Source: a virus. Taken from it: a stretch of 31,453 nt of DNA. Shown piece after piece: positions 6,601 to 14,376 of this stretch (position 1 is the stretch's first letter; each line of letters starts with the position of its first letter). The translations under genes were made by a program, and so were the position numbers. Where the stretch lies: IMG/VR virus record IMGVR_UViG_3300025141_000464, positions 1-31,453 of that record; one strand, 5' to 3'. The notes beneath the pieces are model-generated. The model saw nothing but the letters and a program-made list of their open reading frames with translations. It was not told where the DNA came from and did not search any database.

Positions 6601-8189
6601 TTGAAAGAGCTTGCGCCTTTTTCAGGGTGCACCCCTTTGGCGACGGCGTATCGGGTGGCACGCGTGGCCTTCTTAAAGCCACTCTGGACTGTTGGCTTAT
6701 ATTCACAAAGATTGATATGACGCGTGCCTATTGCAAACCAATAATTAAAGGTATCAGGACAGCGCCAGGGGCCCCAATAAAATGCTTCAAATATTGTACC
6801 CGCAATCCACCAGCTGCCGTAGCCCGTCCATCGGCCATTTGATATGGGGGCAGCGTACTGGCCCTCTCTCGCGAGTGACTGTTGGAGAATCTGCTCTGCT
6901 TTAGGGGTCCAGTTGGGATCCCCAAGATTTCCAACTTCACCATCGGCTTTTTTTCGTGCGGGGTGTGCCAGCATCGCCGGGCCATGTGAGCCGGCGGTCG
7001 CCCCCCTCTTATAATAAAAGTCCCCAACCGCGTTATAGGCCGCATATTTAGTAACTGCTGCTTGGGTCGCTTTATTTTGGTTGCCTAATTGATCAATTTT
7101 GAAGCTGGTTCTATAGTCGTCAGAGTTGAATTCGCCATAATACTGATTTGCATACGTGGTCCAGGCTTTAGAGAGGGTGGAGTTATAAGATGAGCCTTTG
7201 ACTGGCCATGCTGACGCATGCATGCGGCCATTGTTTCCAGTGTCACTTGCATTGTACGATGTAATATTAGTGCCATCAGCTATTACATAATTGAGCCCTT
7301 GGCCGGCGACGGTGCTGCGGGGCCAGTTATCGGGGCCGCCCAGCTTAAATGCGGAGGCGTCGGATCCAGCACCAAGTCCATTCTTAGCTACAAGATTATA
7401 TGGACTGTTTAGCACAAGAGCCGTATCGTTTGTCTCTGTGCTATTAAAATCATCATACGATGGTGGGCCATTGATGGTAGTTGTGTCAACTGCAACAAAT
7501 TTAGCCAAGCTTCCATCTGCGGGTCCTTCAAGTGGGTTACGAGTGCCGTGAAAAAGATCTTGCATTTTCTCGTACACATCTGATGGAAACTCCGCTGCTT
7601 CCCACTTAAGAATATCATCGGTCGTCATCGGGTTGGCAACCCATTCGGTCCAAAAACCATTGTTTTTATGCTGAGCGGTTGCTATTGAATTGCAGAATAA
7701 AGAGCCCATAAGATAGTCGCGGCCGCACGTGCCATTCTTCCATGGGCCAGGATCTGCTAGCAAAGCGACGTTGTTGAATTCTGAATAGCGCGATATAGCG
7801 TCCCCGGTCGCGCCCTCCCCTTGCATCCACGTCGTCCCCTTGTAGAAGTGCCGGTTGTCGCCCAGGTTCAATGACCCTTTTGTGCTTTTAAAGTTTATAA
7901 CTTCATCTGTAGAGAGGCCTCTAAATCTGGTTCTGTCGGTGGCGTCTAGGGTGTCGTACCAGGAATTCGCGGCGGAATCATCAACCCAGGCGGGCGTAGC
8001 AAAATAGTTAGGCTGGCCGCTGTTCGCAGGATTTTCACCACCGAAAAAAGCATTGGAGGCTTTGTTGTAAGCCTCCATAGCAGCTAAAGTTTTGTTATAA
8101 CAATCCATAGCATTATCTTGAAGAGTTTTCTTTGCTTTATCAAACTTTGAGTGCGAAGCTTCTAAATATTCAGCTGCTGTTGTTCCCAT
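3675..8189 (-). CDS. very large baseplate-hub-like structural protein
   Basis: A 1504-residue protein placed directly after the LysM baseplate gene. Its last part (about residues 1440-1475) reads GIGGYYMIIRSEHTFGSGM followed by ANTRIFAKW, the pattern that ends many hub proteins of the gpD/gp27/VgrG type, where a small beta domain closes the hub ring. A conserved-looking middle stretch (about 1175-1230) includes MPISVKYFVEWLTDKLAKK. The first roughly 550 residues are rich in Trp, Tyr, Gly, Asn and Asp and look like a separate extracellular or enzymatic domain; their DNA is markedly richer in G+C than the rest. Hub proteins of this order are usually 350-600 residues, so this one carries large extra domains, perhaps adhesive or wall-degrading, though I see no recognisable catalytic motif. 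ATG at 8189 with GGAG nine bases upstream. Hub role is inference from the C-terminus and context. Confidence 0.6.
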   Translation of the reverse strand: MGTTAAEYLEASHSKFDKAKKTLQDNAMDCYNKTLAAMEAYNKASNAFFGGENPANSGQPNYFATPAWVDDSAANSWYDTLDATDRTRFRGLSTDEVINFKSTKGSLNLGDNRHFYKGTTWMQGEGATGDAISRYSEFNNVALLADPGPWKNGTCGRDYLMGSLFCNSIATAQHKNNGFWTEWVANPMTTDDILKWEAAEFPSDVYEKMQDLFHGTRNPLEGPADGSLAKFVAVDTTTINGPPSYDDFNSTETNDTALVLNSPYNLVAKNGLGAGSDASAFKLGGPDNWPRSTVAGQGLNYVIADGTNITSYNASDTGNNGRMHASAWPVKGSSYNSTLSKAWTTYANQYYGEFNSDDYRTSFKIDQLGNQNKATQAAVTKYAAYNAVGDFYYKRGATAGSHGPAMLAHPARKKADGEVGNLGDPNWTPKAEQILQQSLAREGQYAAPISNGRWTGYGSWWIAGTIFEAFYWGPWRCPDTFNYWFAIGTRHINLCEYKPTVQSGFKKATRATRYAVAKGVHPEKGASSFNTLGHDRGQFGAKEKTVNAKGLIYKHAKWEIMLDAYNYMRKVSEDLCEAVSCFFRLDVALRKAEKELVEANEDIVSGDVPDDVDPPTADDKASAKAWLEYHESLDGDIGRLGSGYHKKMMFKEQCYLLSNIFTIANYKKNVLDRAQIFIESEYDKLSEAGTLTDSKKFALEAGLSAGKAIQTKNSDPPYSLLIDGDSYGFINKLTQNPNQVNLFNMRNHDISTLQPQIRLYKIGYDDDDKAGEIEFKFDSHHNQSKELQSALKNRNKRGSGTGVKTFSFTYDGSNPFSAKKSIRAKLTIFANTFDELLECKGKCDEDSGPFDGYKYVDLALKTSNTQKMKSTDCKGTNIRKKLNDELSKLNFRLKAVIGWAFPKGNTSHMTDGVKDAIYDSFVTLNLTPTTHDFSFDEMGRVTFTINYLAYVEDFFDQTNYNVFMATKDSAVIVYNQIKRNLEYEYWSDKCEPDQLNKIRKSYSEQIHEEKRILVSQLIMAMEDQAKIYYITMPYEGLRDWMSKGPFASDKSEAAVLTSAQSDSALRTNIGKALKRWNGHSKARSVAMSLSVTDPNNATIPFFYLCDLVDLVIHGIQTSLKTLTDKKYSGGNVNKCVAELKKKELQKSLKQFQRYRIILGPVEIVNQKNALESAHVNFGDMPISVKYFVEWLTDKLAKKQESVYPLGKFMNDLMQGLVRNFLNNDGCFNYSIKQRTSLQQAAVTAYRYTELETISHEYAYIAASQHNTGGAKRVKYYGGSTSRATPGVLAGVHAADGTMTKQGEEGWPLLNVSGKRHENDGGHGGVENEDNYLIFYAGRTQPLEKMTGDTATDAQAGIMHYVLGKDRGIIKNISLTKTDTKGLAEVRFEQEGFDGLKQLRVVYDVNIDTYPNVQAFPGTYIFVDPRGFAPSTNLKPDDELNLTQYGIGGYYMIIRSEHTFGSGMANTRIFAKWVNHLAHEPDEDASADDYKPSKCTTLRAYKNID
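3840..3869 (-). promoter_or_regulatory. possible internal promoter upstream of the 446-residue protein and polymerase
   Basis: On the minus strand, TTGACA (3869-3864), 18 bases, then TATTAT (3845-3840), inside the 3' end of the hub-like gene and about 180 bases before the next start. It could let the polymerase cluster be expressed apart from the tail genes. It is coding sequence, so a chance match is possible. Confidence 0.3.
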
Positions 8190-8226
8190 TATTCATTACT
8201 CCAAAATATCTTTTGTCTATTATACA

Positions 8227-8565
8227 TTATACATTTAAGATTTTTAAAGCGTCCTGTATATTTACAGGAATTTCAATTACATCACCAAGCTTTAAGTGAG
8301 ACTCAGTGGGAACGCCATTCCACCACGCTATAACCCACCAGTATCTTCTATCTCCATAATAAGTATGTGCCAGATTATAAAATCGATTTCCATATTTCCA
8401 CATGTGAGAATTTGTAGTTATCGCCATTCTATCGGCTAATACAGGATTCCATATTAATTGTGTTGGATAGTGCCGAATCATCTTGAGATCGCGCGTTGAT
8501 CTAAGAGGGGCATAAAACTCACTGTCGTTGGTTAGAATAGTATTGCGATTATATCTTGTTGGCAT
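8227..8565 (-). CDS. LysM-domain baseplate protein (gp53-like)
   Basis: A 112-residue protein with one LysM-type domain at about residues 57-102: YGNRFYNLAHTYYGDRRYWW, then WWNG, PTESHLKLGDVIEIP. This order (Gly-Asp/Asn, Leu-Ala, Tyr-Gly-Asp, Trp, then Leu-x-x-Gly-Asp-x-Ile-x-Ile-Pro) is typical of short LysM proteins in phage baseplates, such as the LysM part of T4 gp53 and gpX/XkdP-type proteins, which sit at the hub-wedge interface. The N-terminal 50 residues (LRSTRDLKMI and following) probably bind a partner. It lies between the putative tube/baseplate protein and the hub-like gene, the usual place for such a protein. ATG at 8565 with AAAGGAA upstream. No secretion signal, so a virion rather than cell-wall role is favoured. 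Confidence 0.78.
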   Translation of the reverse strand: MPTRYNRNTILTNDSEFYAPLRSTRDLKMIRHYPTQLIWNPVLADRMAITTNSHMWKYGNRFYNLAHTYYGDRRYWWVIAWWNGVPTESHLKLGDVIEIPVNIQDALKILNV

Positions 8566-8583
8566 TGTATGATTATTCCTTTA

Positions 8584-9837
8584 TTAATTTATATCTATAA
8601 ATTTATCAACGGCGCTTTCAATTCTTTCACGCTCGGCTTTGGCGGCGGCTTCTGCGGCCTTTCGGTCGCGACGATCGTCTATCCTAGATCCTACAGTCTC
8701 AATCGCCGGGCCCTCACTGCCAGGAATTTTTATTCCCCGAATTGTAGAACTCATGGCGGCTTTACGGCGCCCAAAAGCGTCTTTTGTCATTTTCCAGCGG
8801 GCAGCTGCATTTTGAAAGCCTGATTCATTTTCATTATCACGCGCTTGTTGCATTTGAGCTTTGGCTGATAGCTTGTCTTGAGCGCTGGCGCGCTTGCTGG
8901 GATCTAGACCTTCGTTTATGGCCTCAGTTATTGTTTTTGTCATGTTTGTACCATAAGGGAATCCATCAAAAGCAAAATAAGTTTCTTCTCCTACGGTTCT
9001 CCACCCTAAAGAGTGTTCATGAATTGGCATAAAGTCAATATTAACTTCAATCAATTTTGGCAAAAGAGCGGCCGCTCCTTTGCCCTCCATGCCAGCGGGA
9101 CCAACTTCTAAAACACCAGCATCTGTCTCTAAATTGTGATTAATGGAAAGGCTTGTTATTGCGCCAAGAAGACCCGCTGATTCTTTTTTTTCCGAATCTG
9201 CGCCATTTTGTCTAGACCACTTAGTGGCGCCTTTCTCTTTTAAATCTTTCAACGATTCTCCAGCATTCCCATTTTCAGGTTCTGCGAGAAATGGATCCGT
9301 CTGATGAGGCGTAATCATTAAATCAGTTCGTCTCAATAGATTTGCAAGCTCAAGTCTGACAAGTGGTCCTTGCGAGATCGTATTTGCGTTTCCAAGATCC
9401 AAATAGTTTGGATATAAATATTGTGTTAATTTTCCCACCTTATCTAAGTTTTCATAAGCTTCACCTAGTGATGCTGCAGGGATTTTGAAAGCCATAGAGA
9501 TTCTTCGGGTCGTTGCTTTGAAAAGCATAATTGGGTCAGCTCTACCATAAACAGTTTCAGTTGCCCAATCTGAGGAAAAAGTTTCGTTAAATGCAGTTAT
9601 AAATGCTTTGAATTTAATTGTATTGCCGCTTGGTACGTGCTGAATGCCAACGTAAAAACCTTTATTGCCAAGCGAGTCACTTCCGTCAATATAAGTGTTT
9701 AATAGATCATCTCGCGGAACGAGCGCGGACCGCTGTCGTGTTGCAGGATCGTTTTTAAGATCTTGAATCTTCTTTTGCCGTTTTTTAGCATCTATTTCAA
9801 GCCTATCAATCTTCTGTGTATTAAAAAAATCAGACAT
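8584..9837 (-). CDS. probable baseplate / tail-tube-junction protein
   Basis: A 417-residue protein following the tape-measure gene. The conserved-looking core (about residues 60-165) contains KFKAFITAFNETFSSDW, then VYGRADPIMLFKATTRRISM and FKIPAASLGEAYENL, followed by QYLYPNY and a leucine-rich stretch. This pattern resembles tube-fold baseplate proteins (T4 gp48/gp54 type) that cap the baseplate and nucleate the tail tube; the tube-like beta fold is my inference. Both ends are highly charged and probably helical: the N-terminus is rich in Lys and Asp (residues 8-30), and the C-terminus is Ala/Arg/Glu-rich, a likely coiled coil (about 385-412). ATG at 9837 with GGAG upstream. Position between tape measure and LysM protein agrees with a baseplate role. 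It could also be a hub component. Confidence 0.55.
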   Translation of the reverse strand: MSDFFNTQKIDRLEIDAKKRQKKIQDLKNDPATRQRSALVPRDDLLNTYIDGSDSLGNKGFYVGIQHVPSGNTIKFKAFITAFNETFSSDWATETVYGRADPIMLFKATTRRISMAFKIPAASLGEAYENLDKVGKLTQYLYPNYLDLGNANTISQGPLVRLELANLLRRTDLMITPHQTDPFLAEPENGNAGESLKDLKEKGATKWSRQNGADSEKKESAGLLGAITSLSINHNLETDAGVLEVGPAGMEGKGAAALLPKLIEVNIDFMPIHEHSLGWRTVGEETYFAFDGFPYGTNMTKTITEAINEGLDPSKRASAQDKLSAKAQMQQARDNENESGFQNAAARWKMTKDAFGRRKAAMSSTIRGIKIPGSEGPAIETVGSRIDDRRDRKAAEAAAKAERERIESAVDKFIDIN

Positions 9838-9880
9838 TAAAGTTCTCCATTATTATATAGGCCTTTCTTGGGATTTTTTA

Positions 9881-12547
9881 TCACCCGCCCCCACCAGTAG
9901 TGGGAGCAGGGGCCCAACCAAATGCTGCGGCCTGGGCTTGCTCGCCAGTAAACTTGACGTGCTTCCCTCTAAGAAATTCTTCTGTTTGAGCGGCATCGAG
10001 CGTAATTTGGAGTTCTATTTTTTCTTTCAGGCCCGCATCTTTGGATGGCGTGCTAGTGGATTGTTGTTTTGCGGCTGCAGCGCCAGACACCACAGCATTG
10101 CCTAGACCAAGGACTTTAGCAGCCGTAAGAGCCGATGAAGCCGCATTTAATGCAGCTGCTATAGCGTTGGCTTCATCTTCTTGTATTTTGTTGATGCTGG
10201 TGGTGATATTTTCAAACGCAGTCTCAACATCGCCAATACCGGCGGCGTCAATATCTTGCATCGCTGATAGAATCGTTGCCAATGGCTTAATGTAGGGCTC
10301 AATCTTATCCATAATTACATTAGCTAAGGCACCCAAGCCAAGAGCAATGGCGCCCATGGTGGCGGCGCCGGCCACAGCTAAAGGCTGCCCTAAGAGCACC
10401 AAGGCGCCGGCTAAAAGAGTTAAAGAAAAAGCCACCTTCGCCATTACTTCAGCAAACTTCTCCAGCCTGCTAAGCCCCTCAGCCGGGATAGCCTTTAACA
10501 TCTCTGCAAGCCCTATGGCCGCCAAAGCAACACCGCCTCCCATCATCAGAGCTGCGAATCCCACGGCCATCAGTAAACTTACGGCGCCGGCGGCAATCAC
10601 GGCTTGTGGGCCGGTAACCATACCGGCTAATAAAAGCATCAATGCTCCAAACGCTATGGTGAATCCAATTACCGCATATGCGGCGGGTTCGGCAGCGGCC
10701 CCAAGCCCACTAAAAGCCGTCACAAGTTTTGCAAGGCCTAACGCGGCAATTGCAATACCTGCGCCAATCATAAAAGCGGCGGCGCCAAGGGAGAGCATCA
10801 GGGGAATTTGCATTCTCATAGCTCTCATGGTTTTTTTGCTGATTTTAGCATATTTTTGCTGCTTAAAAGCAAGTCTCGCTAGCGCTCTTCCGATAACTCC
10901 CAGCGCTCCAGCCACCAAAGGGCCAGCTTGAGTAATAAGGATATACACTCCCAGAACTTCTTTCCAATGTTTCACTATCCAGTCTAACCAATCTCCAAGC
11001 AACTGTAATTTATCAAAAAAGTTTTCAATATCAGTTCTAAGCTCCTCGATGGCCTCCTCATCCTGCATAAAAGCATCTAGCCATTCATGAAGCTTGTCTA
11101 GTATTGGCAAAAGTATTGGAACAAATTCCATCAAAATTGCTTGCAGTTTTTCTTGCAACGTTGCCATCTCTTGTGCTCGCTGAGCTGCATCCTTATAGTC
11201 TGATGAGGTTTTTCCAATATCATCTCCAAGAGCCGACATGTCACCACTCAATAATAATGCTAAATCGCCAACATTGCTTAATCCGAGAGAATCAGCATAA
11301 AACTTTCTTTGATAATATGACATCTCATCAAAGCTTAAGCCGGCATTTTCAATTGCCCCTCTAATTTGATCAAATCTTTCAACAGGATCTGTGGCAGTCA
11401 TTAAGTCCATAGCATTGACAAAGTTTCCGCCCAAAGCAGCGTTTAACTTACCTGTCATTTCGGCTGCGCCTTCAAAAGTATCAAATTTGTCAGTAATAGC
11501 TAACAATTTCTCCATCTCAAGACCAGTTATCTTAGAAACTCTTGCTAAATCTTTAAAAGCTTTTTCGCCGGCGGCTCCAAGTTTAGCTAATTGTGGGCCC
11601 ATTTGAGCAAACTGATCTATAAGTTTCGACGGTGCCACTCCGATGTCCTCTGCTAATGCTTCCATTTCTAGTAACGTCTCACCAGCAACAGAGGGCGTTT
11701 GACCAAGAACCTTATTTGCAAATTGCATTGATTTTGCAGCTGAATCGGCGCTGACCCCCCATCGTCCTAAAACTGCTACAGTTTTTGTAAGCTGCTTTTG
11801 AACGTTCTCATTTTCCATGCTAAAATTGGTAAAATCATTAAATAGCCCAACCGCGGCTTTTGAAACATCCTCCATTGGAACAGTCATAAGCCTTACATCG
11901 TCATATGCTTCTGTTGCCATACGCGCAAACTTGTCGCCGGCGCCGGTTGCTTTCTTGATATCGCTTTCAAAACTATCAACCAAAAATATGAGTTGAATCA
12001 TAGTGTCAATAAAAGAAGTAATGCCGGCAGTTGCTAAACTTCCAATAAATGCGCCCATAGATTTTGTGCCGCCTTTAAAAGCTTTAAAAAGCTTTGTGGC
12101 ATTTTCGGTGTTAAAAAACTGGTGTTTTCCGTAAGCAGCGAAGGCGCTTCCAAGATTTGCGCCCAATTCAGTGGCGGCAGCAACACCTTCTTTAATGGCT
12201 TTAGTTGTGCCTTTGACTTTCTTGATGTTTTCGTCAGCAACTTTAACTTGTTTTTCAGCAACTTCTAGGCGCTTTAAATCGTCATCGTAGAGCTTCGTAG
12301 CGCCTTGCAGCTCTTGCTGAATCATTTTTAGTTTTTCTTCGGCGATTGCTTTAGAATGCTCTGCTTGGGTAAGTCTGGCGCGCTCCGAATCTCCAAGACC
12401 CTTTAGCTTCTCAGCGTAGTCCTCCATAAGCTTAATGTCTTCTTGGGATACCTTGCGGTTTTTTTCTTTTTCTGCTTCGAGAAGCGCCTCCATGGCCTCG
12501 AGCTTGGACGCCTGTTCTTTTATTTTTTCTTCGTCGTTATTAGCCAC
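9881..12547 (-). CDS. tape-measure protein
   Basis: An 888-residue, almost wholly helical protein that should set tail length and be ejected with DNA. Residues 1-115 are a charged coiled coil rich in Glu, Lys and Ala. Residues about 200-460 are a conserved-looking helical domain (MTVPMEDVSKAAVGLFNDF and following). Residues about 550-780 hold several long hydrophobic Ala/Gly/Leu/Met segments that could insert into the host membrane. The C-terminus ends APAPTTGGGG. At about 1.5 angstroms per residue, the usual rule for tape measures, the tail would be roughly 130 nm. The first codon is GTG at 12547 with only a GGGGG stretch upstream as ribosome site; an ATG 17 codons in is an alternative but has no better site. 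Location between the chaperone-like frame and baseplate genes is diagnostic. Confidence 0.88.
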   Translation of the reverse strand: MANNDEEKIKEQASKLEAMEALLEAEKEKNRKVSQEDIKLMEDYAEKLKGLGDSERARLTQAEHSKAIAEEKLKMIQQELQGATKLYDDDLKRLEVAEKQVKVADENIKKVKGTTKAIKEGVAAATELGANLGSAFAAYGKHQFFNTENATKLFKAFKGGTKSMGAFIGSLATAGITSFIDTMIQLIFLVDSFESDIKKATGAGDKFARMATEAYDDVRLMTVPMEDVSKAAVGLFNDFTNFSMENENVQKQLTKTVAVLGRWGVSADSAAKSMQFANKVLGQTPSVAGETLLEMEALAEDIGVAPSKLIDQFAQMGPQLAKLGAAGEKAFKDLARVSKITGLEMEKLLAITDKFDTFEGAAEMTGKLNAALGGNFVNAMDLMTATDPVERFDQIRGAIENAGLSFDEMSYYQRKFYADSLGLSNVGDLALLLSGDMSALGDDIGKTSSDYKDAAQRAQEMATLQEKLQAILMEFVPILLPILDKLHEWLDAFMQDEEAIEELRTDIENFFDKLQLLGDWLDWIVKHWKEVLGVYILITQAGPLVAGALGVIGRALARLAFKQQKYAKISKKTMRAMRMQIPLMLSLGAAAFMIGAGIAIAALGLAKLVTAFSGLGAAAEPAAYAVIGFTIAFGALMLLLAGMVTGPQAVIAAGAVSLLMAVGFAALMMGGGVALAAIGLAEMLKAIPAEGLSRLEKFAEVMAKVAFSLTLLAGALVLLGQPLAVAGAATMGAIALGLGALANVIMDKIEPYIKPLATILSAMQDIDAAGIGDVETAFENITTSINKIQEDEANAIAAALNAASSALTAAKVLGLGNAVVSGAAAAKQQSTSTPSKDAGLKEKIELQITLDAAQTEEFLRGKHVKFTGEQAQAAAFGWAPAPTTGGGG

Positions 12548-12590
12548 TTTTTATAGGCCCCCAGCATTTTATAGTAAATAGTTATATAAA

Positions 12591-12929
12591 TTATTTATTT
12601 ATCTTATCTGTATATTGATGGGGGGTTGCCGGCTGATTATGCACACTCAGTGTTTGGCTTTTGCTACCGCCAGAAGAGGCTTCATCTATTGCTTCTTTTT
12701 CCGCAGTTAATTGTCGGAGAAGTCTTTCAACAAACCACTTTCTAAGCCCTATAGGAAGATTGTAGGCCTCACTAAAAGACCAGCCGCCGGCATATTTTAA
12801 AAAGAAAAACGCCTCGTATACGTTTTCCATATACTCATCGGTCAGGCCAAAAAAAGTTCGCAGAAAGCGGCACCTCCATTTCCGCTTCATATCCGCATTC
12901 ATTACAATCATAATATTGAGTAAGATCAA
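12591..12929 (-). CDS. tail assembly chaperone-like frame, probably read by frameshift
   Basis: An open frame of up to 112 codons overlapping the end of the gp26-like gene by about 95 bases and ending just before the tape measure. The meaningful part appears to start at GLTDEYMENVYEAFF (residues 28-42) and continues through YAGGWSFSEAYNLPIGLRKW and VERLLRQL, a short helical domain typical of the second half of tail assembly chaperones, with a disordered Ser/Gln/Thr tail. The first possible codon is TTG at 12929, followed by ATGs at 12911, 12902 and 12890, none with a ribosome site; the residues they would add merely reread the zinc-finger codons of the gp26-like protein. I therefore infer that it is translated as an 85-residue extension of that protein by a shift at the T-run at 12855-12849. 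Confidence 0.62.
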   Translation of the reverse strand: MILLNIMIVMNADMKRKWRCRFLRTFFGLTDEYMENVYEAFFFLKYAGGWSFSEAYNLPIGLRKWFVERLLRQLTAEKEAIDEASSGGSKSQTLSVHNQPATPHQYTDKINK

Positions 12930-13698
12930 TATTAGGGGCGGTTACACGGTATGCTGTTCTTAAATGTCTGGAGTCCATGGATGGTATATTTTGTACAACA
13001 TAATTGACTGCTTCTCTACTGTCGTTTCCGTTTGCAGCTACGACAATGCTTGCAAGTTGTTTAGTTACATTCATTTCCGGAGCGTTCTTTTTTCTTCCCA
13101 TTCCATAGGTAATTGCTTTTTCATCTCTTCCTGTTAAAACTCGAAACGTAACATCTAATTGTGTCTTAGGAAGGATAACATTAAATGTGCCGTCTTCGTT
13201 ATCGACAACGTCCATCGTGTGCATGTCTTCGCCACGATAAATTTTTGTATCATTTAAATCAAAATTATATTCGTCAGTATTGCCACACTGGGGACACGTA
13301 GTTTTTGTTATATACTCGTTTCCGTATCCTGACACTCTTAGCGCAATGATTATCGCATTTTTATCACCTATCAAAAGAGAATCAACATCAATTCCTCTAT
13401 TAACCATTACGTTTGAAACCACACGATCAAGAGCAATTCCTTTTTTGAGAAGGGTTCTGGAAGTCAGAATATCCTCTTCTTTTGCCGTCATCTGACGAAT
13501 TTCAACAGTATCCTGCATGTGGAGAGGGTGGTTTTTTGGGTAATAACGCCCCATTGAGGGCAAGTCTACAAATTCAGTGGGTACAACGAATGAAAATCCC
13601 CCACCATCACTACCTTGTTCCGCCAAAGACTTACCCACATTGGGCGGAATATTTTCGCCTCGGGAGCGTGATCCCGTGCGATCTTTATTTCTTGACAA
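12835..13698 (-). CDS. gp26-like baseplate/tail assembly protein with four-cysteine zinc site
   Basis: A 287-residue protein resembling T4 gp26 and its relatives in aquatic myoviruses, proteins tied to baseplate hub or tail assembly. Visible landmarks: FVVPTEFVDLPSMGRYYP (37-54), MTAKEEDILTSR (70-81), LLIGDKNAIIIALRVSGYG (108-126), then two cysteine pairs, CPQC (135-138) and CNEC (265-268), which would together bind zinc. The first 35 residues are basic and disordered. The start is TTG at 13698 with GAGGTG six bases upstream; the next Met is at residue 49, inside the conserved region. The last residues, ANFFWPDR, follow a run of seven T where a frameshift could add the downstream chaperone-like domain. 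Position between the tail tube and tape-measure genes fits a tail assembly chaperone. Confidence 0.75.
   Translation of the reverse strand: MSRNKDRTGSRSRGENIPPNVGKSLAEQGSDGGGFSFVVPTEFVDLPSMGRYYPKNHPLHMQDTVEIRQMTAKEEDILTSRTLLKKGIALDRVVSNVMVNRGIDVDSLLIGDKNAIIIALRVSGYGNEYITKTTCPQCGNTDEYNFDLNDTKIYRGEDMHTMDVVDNEDGTFNVILPKTQLDVTFRVLTGRDEKAITYGMGRKKNAPEMNVTKQLASIVVAANGNDSREAVNYVVQNIPSMDSRHLRTAYRVTAPNIDLTQYYDCNECGYEAEMEVPLSANFFWPDR
12849..12855 (-). other. putative +1 or -2 ribosomal frameshift site
   Basis: The minus strand has seven T in a row: AAC TTT TTT TGG in the gp26-like frame. Moving +1 (or -2) here gives TTT TTT GGC CTG and enters the downstream frame after two Phe residues, yielding a fusion of about 368 residues; a -1 shift hits TGA within three codons. 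A GGAGGT sequence lies 16 bases upstream (12877-12872). Tail chaperone genes placed immediately before a tape measure commonly use such a shift. No strong downstream hairpin was seen. Confidence 0.5.
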
Positions 13699-13745
13699 TA
13701 TACACCTCGCGTTTTGTTATTGTTTGTCGTAGTTAGTTTTTTAGT

Positions 13746-14336
13746 TTATGGGGTAAAGAAATCGGTTCCACCAGAACCAGCAACTGCAGAAGAGCCACCA
13801 GCGCTTGATTGAACCCTAGCCCAGTCATACTTAAGAGTGACTGACATTTCGGTCAAGTCGTCACCGCCATATTCTAAATCACCAAACTTTAATTCTGTGA
13901 TAAATGAGTTCCACAATGTCCACTTTTCAAGAGCTTCGCCGTTTGAATCAATTTGTGTAATAATAACTGTTCCCAGGGCGCCTGCGGCCTTTGCTTTTGA
14001 CATTGTGCTTAAGGTGGTCGCATCAGTGGGAGGAGAATAGCCGGATAATGAAATAATATCAGCAAAAGTCGCAGCCATATCGGGGTCAACAGGATCTACC
14101 AATGTTATAGCTACATCTTGCCAAGTTACCGAACCTGGGTAATAAAATGTATGATTCAAGTACTTGTGTTCAGACGCAGCAATTTGAAATGAAGGCTTGC
14201 TAACAGTTTTGGCGTACCACGCCATGGCGCCACCCTGAGAGGCTTGAATTCCTTGAAATTCAACTGTAAATCTAAATTTTCTTTTTGGATCTTTTAAGGC
14301 GGTATCTTCGCCGAAATTTGTTGACCAGAATGGCAT
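13746..14336 (-). CDS. tail tube protein (gp19-like)
   Basis: A 196-residue protein directly after the sheath gene, as in T4-type phages where gp18 precedes gp19. It has the expected beta-rich features of tube subunits: FRFTVEFQGI (21-30), WYAKTVSKPSFQI (40-52), HTFYYPGSVTWQDVAITLVDP (62-82), and near the end a strand pair with LTEMSVTLKYDWARV. Subunits stack as hexameric rings to form the inner DNA channel. The C-terminus is a flexible Gly/Ser/Ala segment ending TDFFTP. ATG at 14336 with AGGAG upstream. A 61-base gap containing a strong GC hairpin separates it from the sheath gene and may help set the sheath-to-tube expression ratio. Confidence 0.87.
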   Translation of the reverse strand: MPFWSTNFGEDTALKDPKRKFRFTVEFQGIQASQGGAMAWYAKTVSKPSFQIAASEHKYLNHTFYYPGSVTWQDVAITLVDPVDPDMAATFADIISLSGYSPPTDATTLSTMSKAKAAGALGTVIITQIDSNGEALEKWTLWNSFITELKFGDLEYGGDDLTEMSVTLKYDWARVQSSAGGSSAVAGSGGTDFFTP

Positions 14337-14376
14337 TTTGTGAAACTCCTATATGTATTCTAAATTAAGTAGTAAG

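Noticed and set aside
8205-8222. Two TATAAT words in tandem on the minus strand before the hub-like gene
   Set aside because: No acceptable -35 box lies 16-18 bases upstream; the gap is simply AT-rich.
8265-8280. CCTGTA-TATT-TACAGG palindrome as a terminator or operator
   Set aside because: It lies inside the LysM gene, has no following U-tract, and a 6-bp palindrome is unremarkable.
10347-10931. Long plus-strand open frame (194 codons) opposite the tape measure
   Set aside because: It mirrors Ala/Gly-rich codons of the tape-measure membrane segments, is full of low-complexity Ala/Pro, and has no ribosome site.
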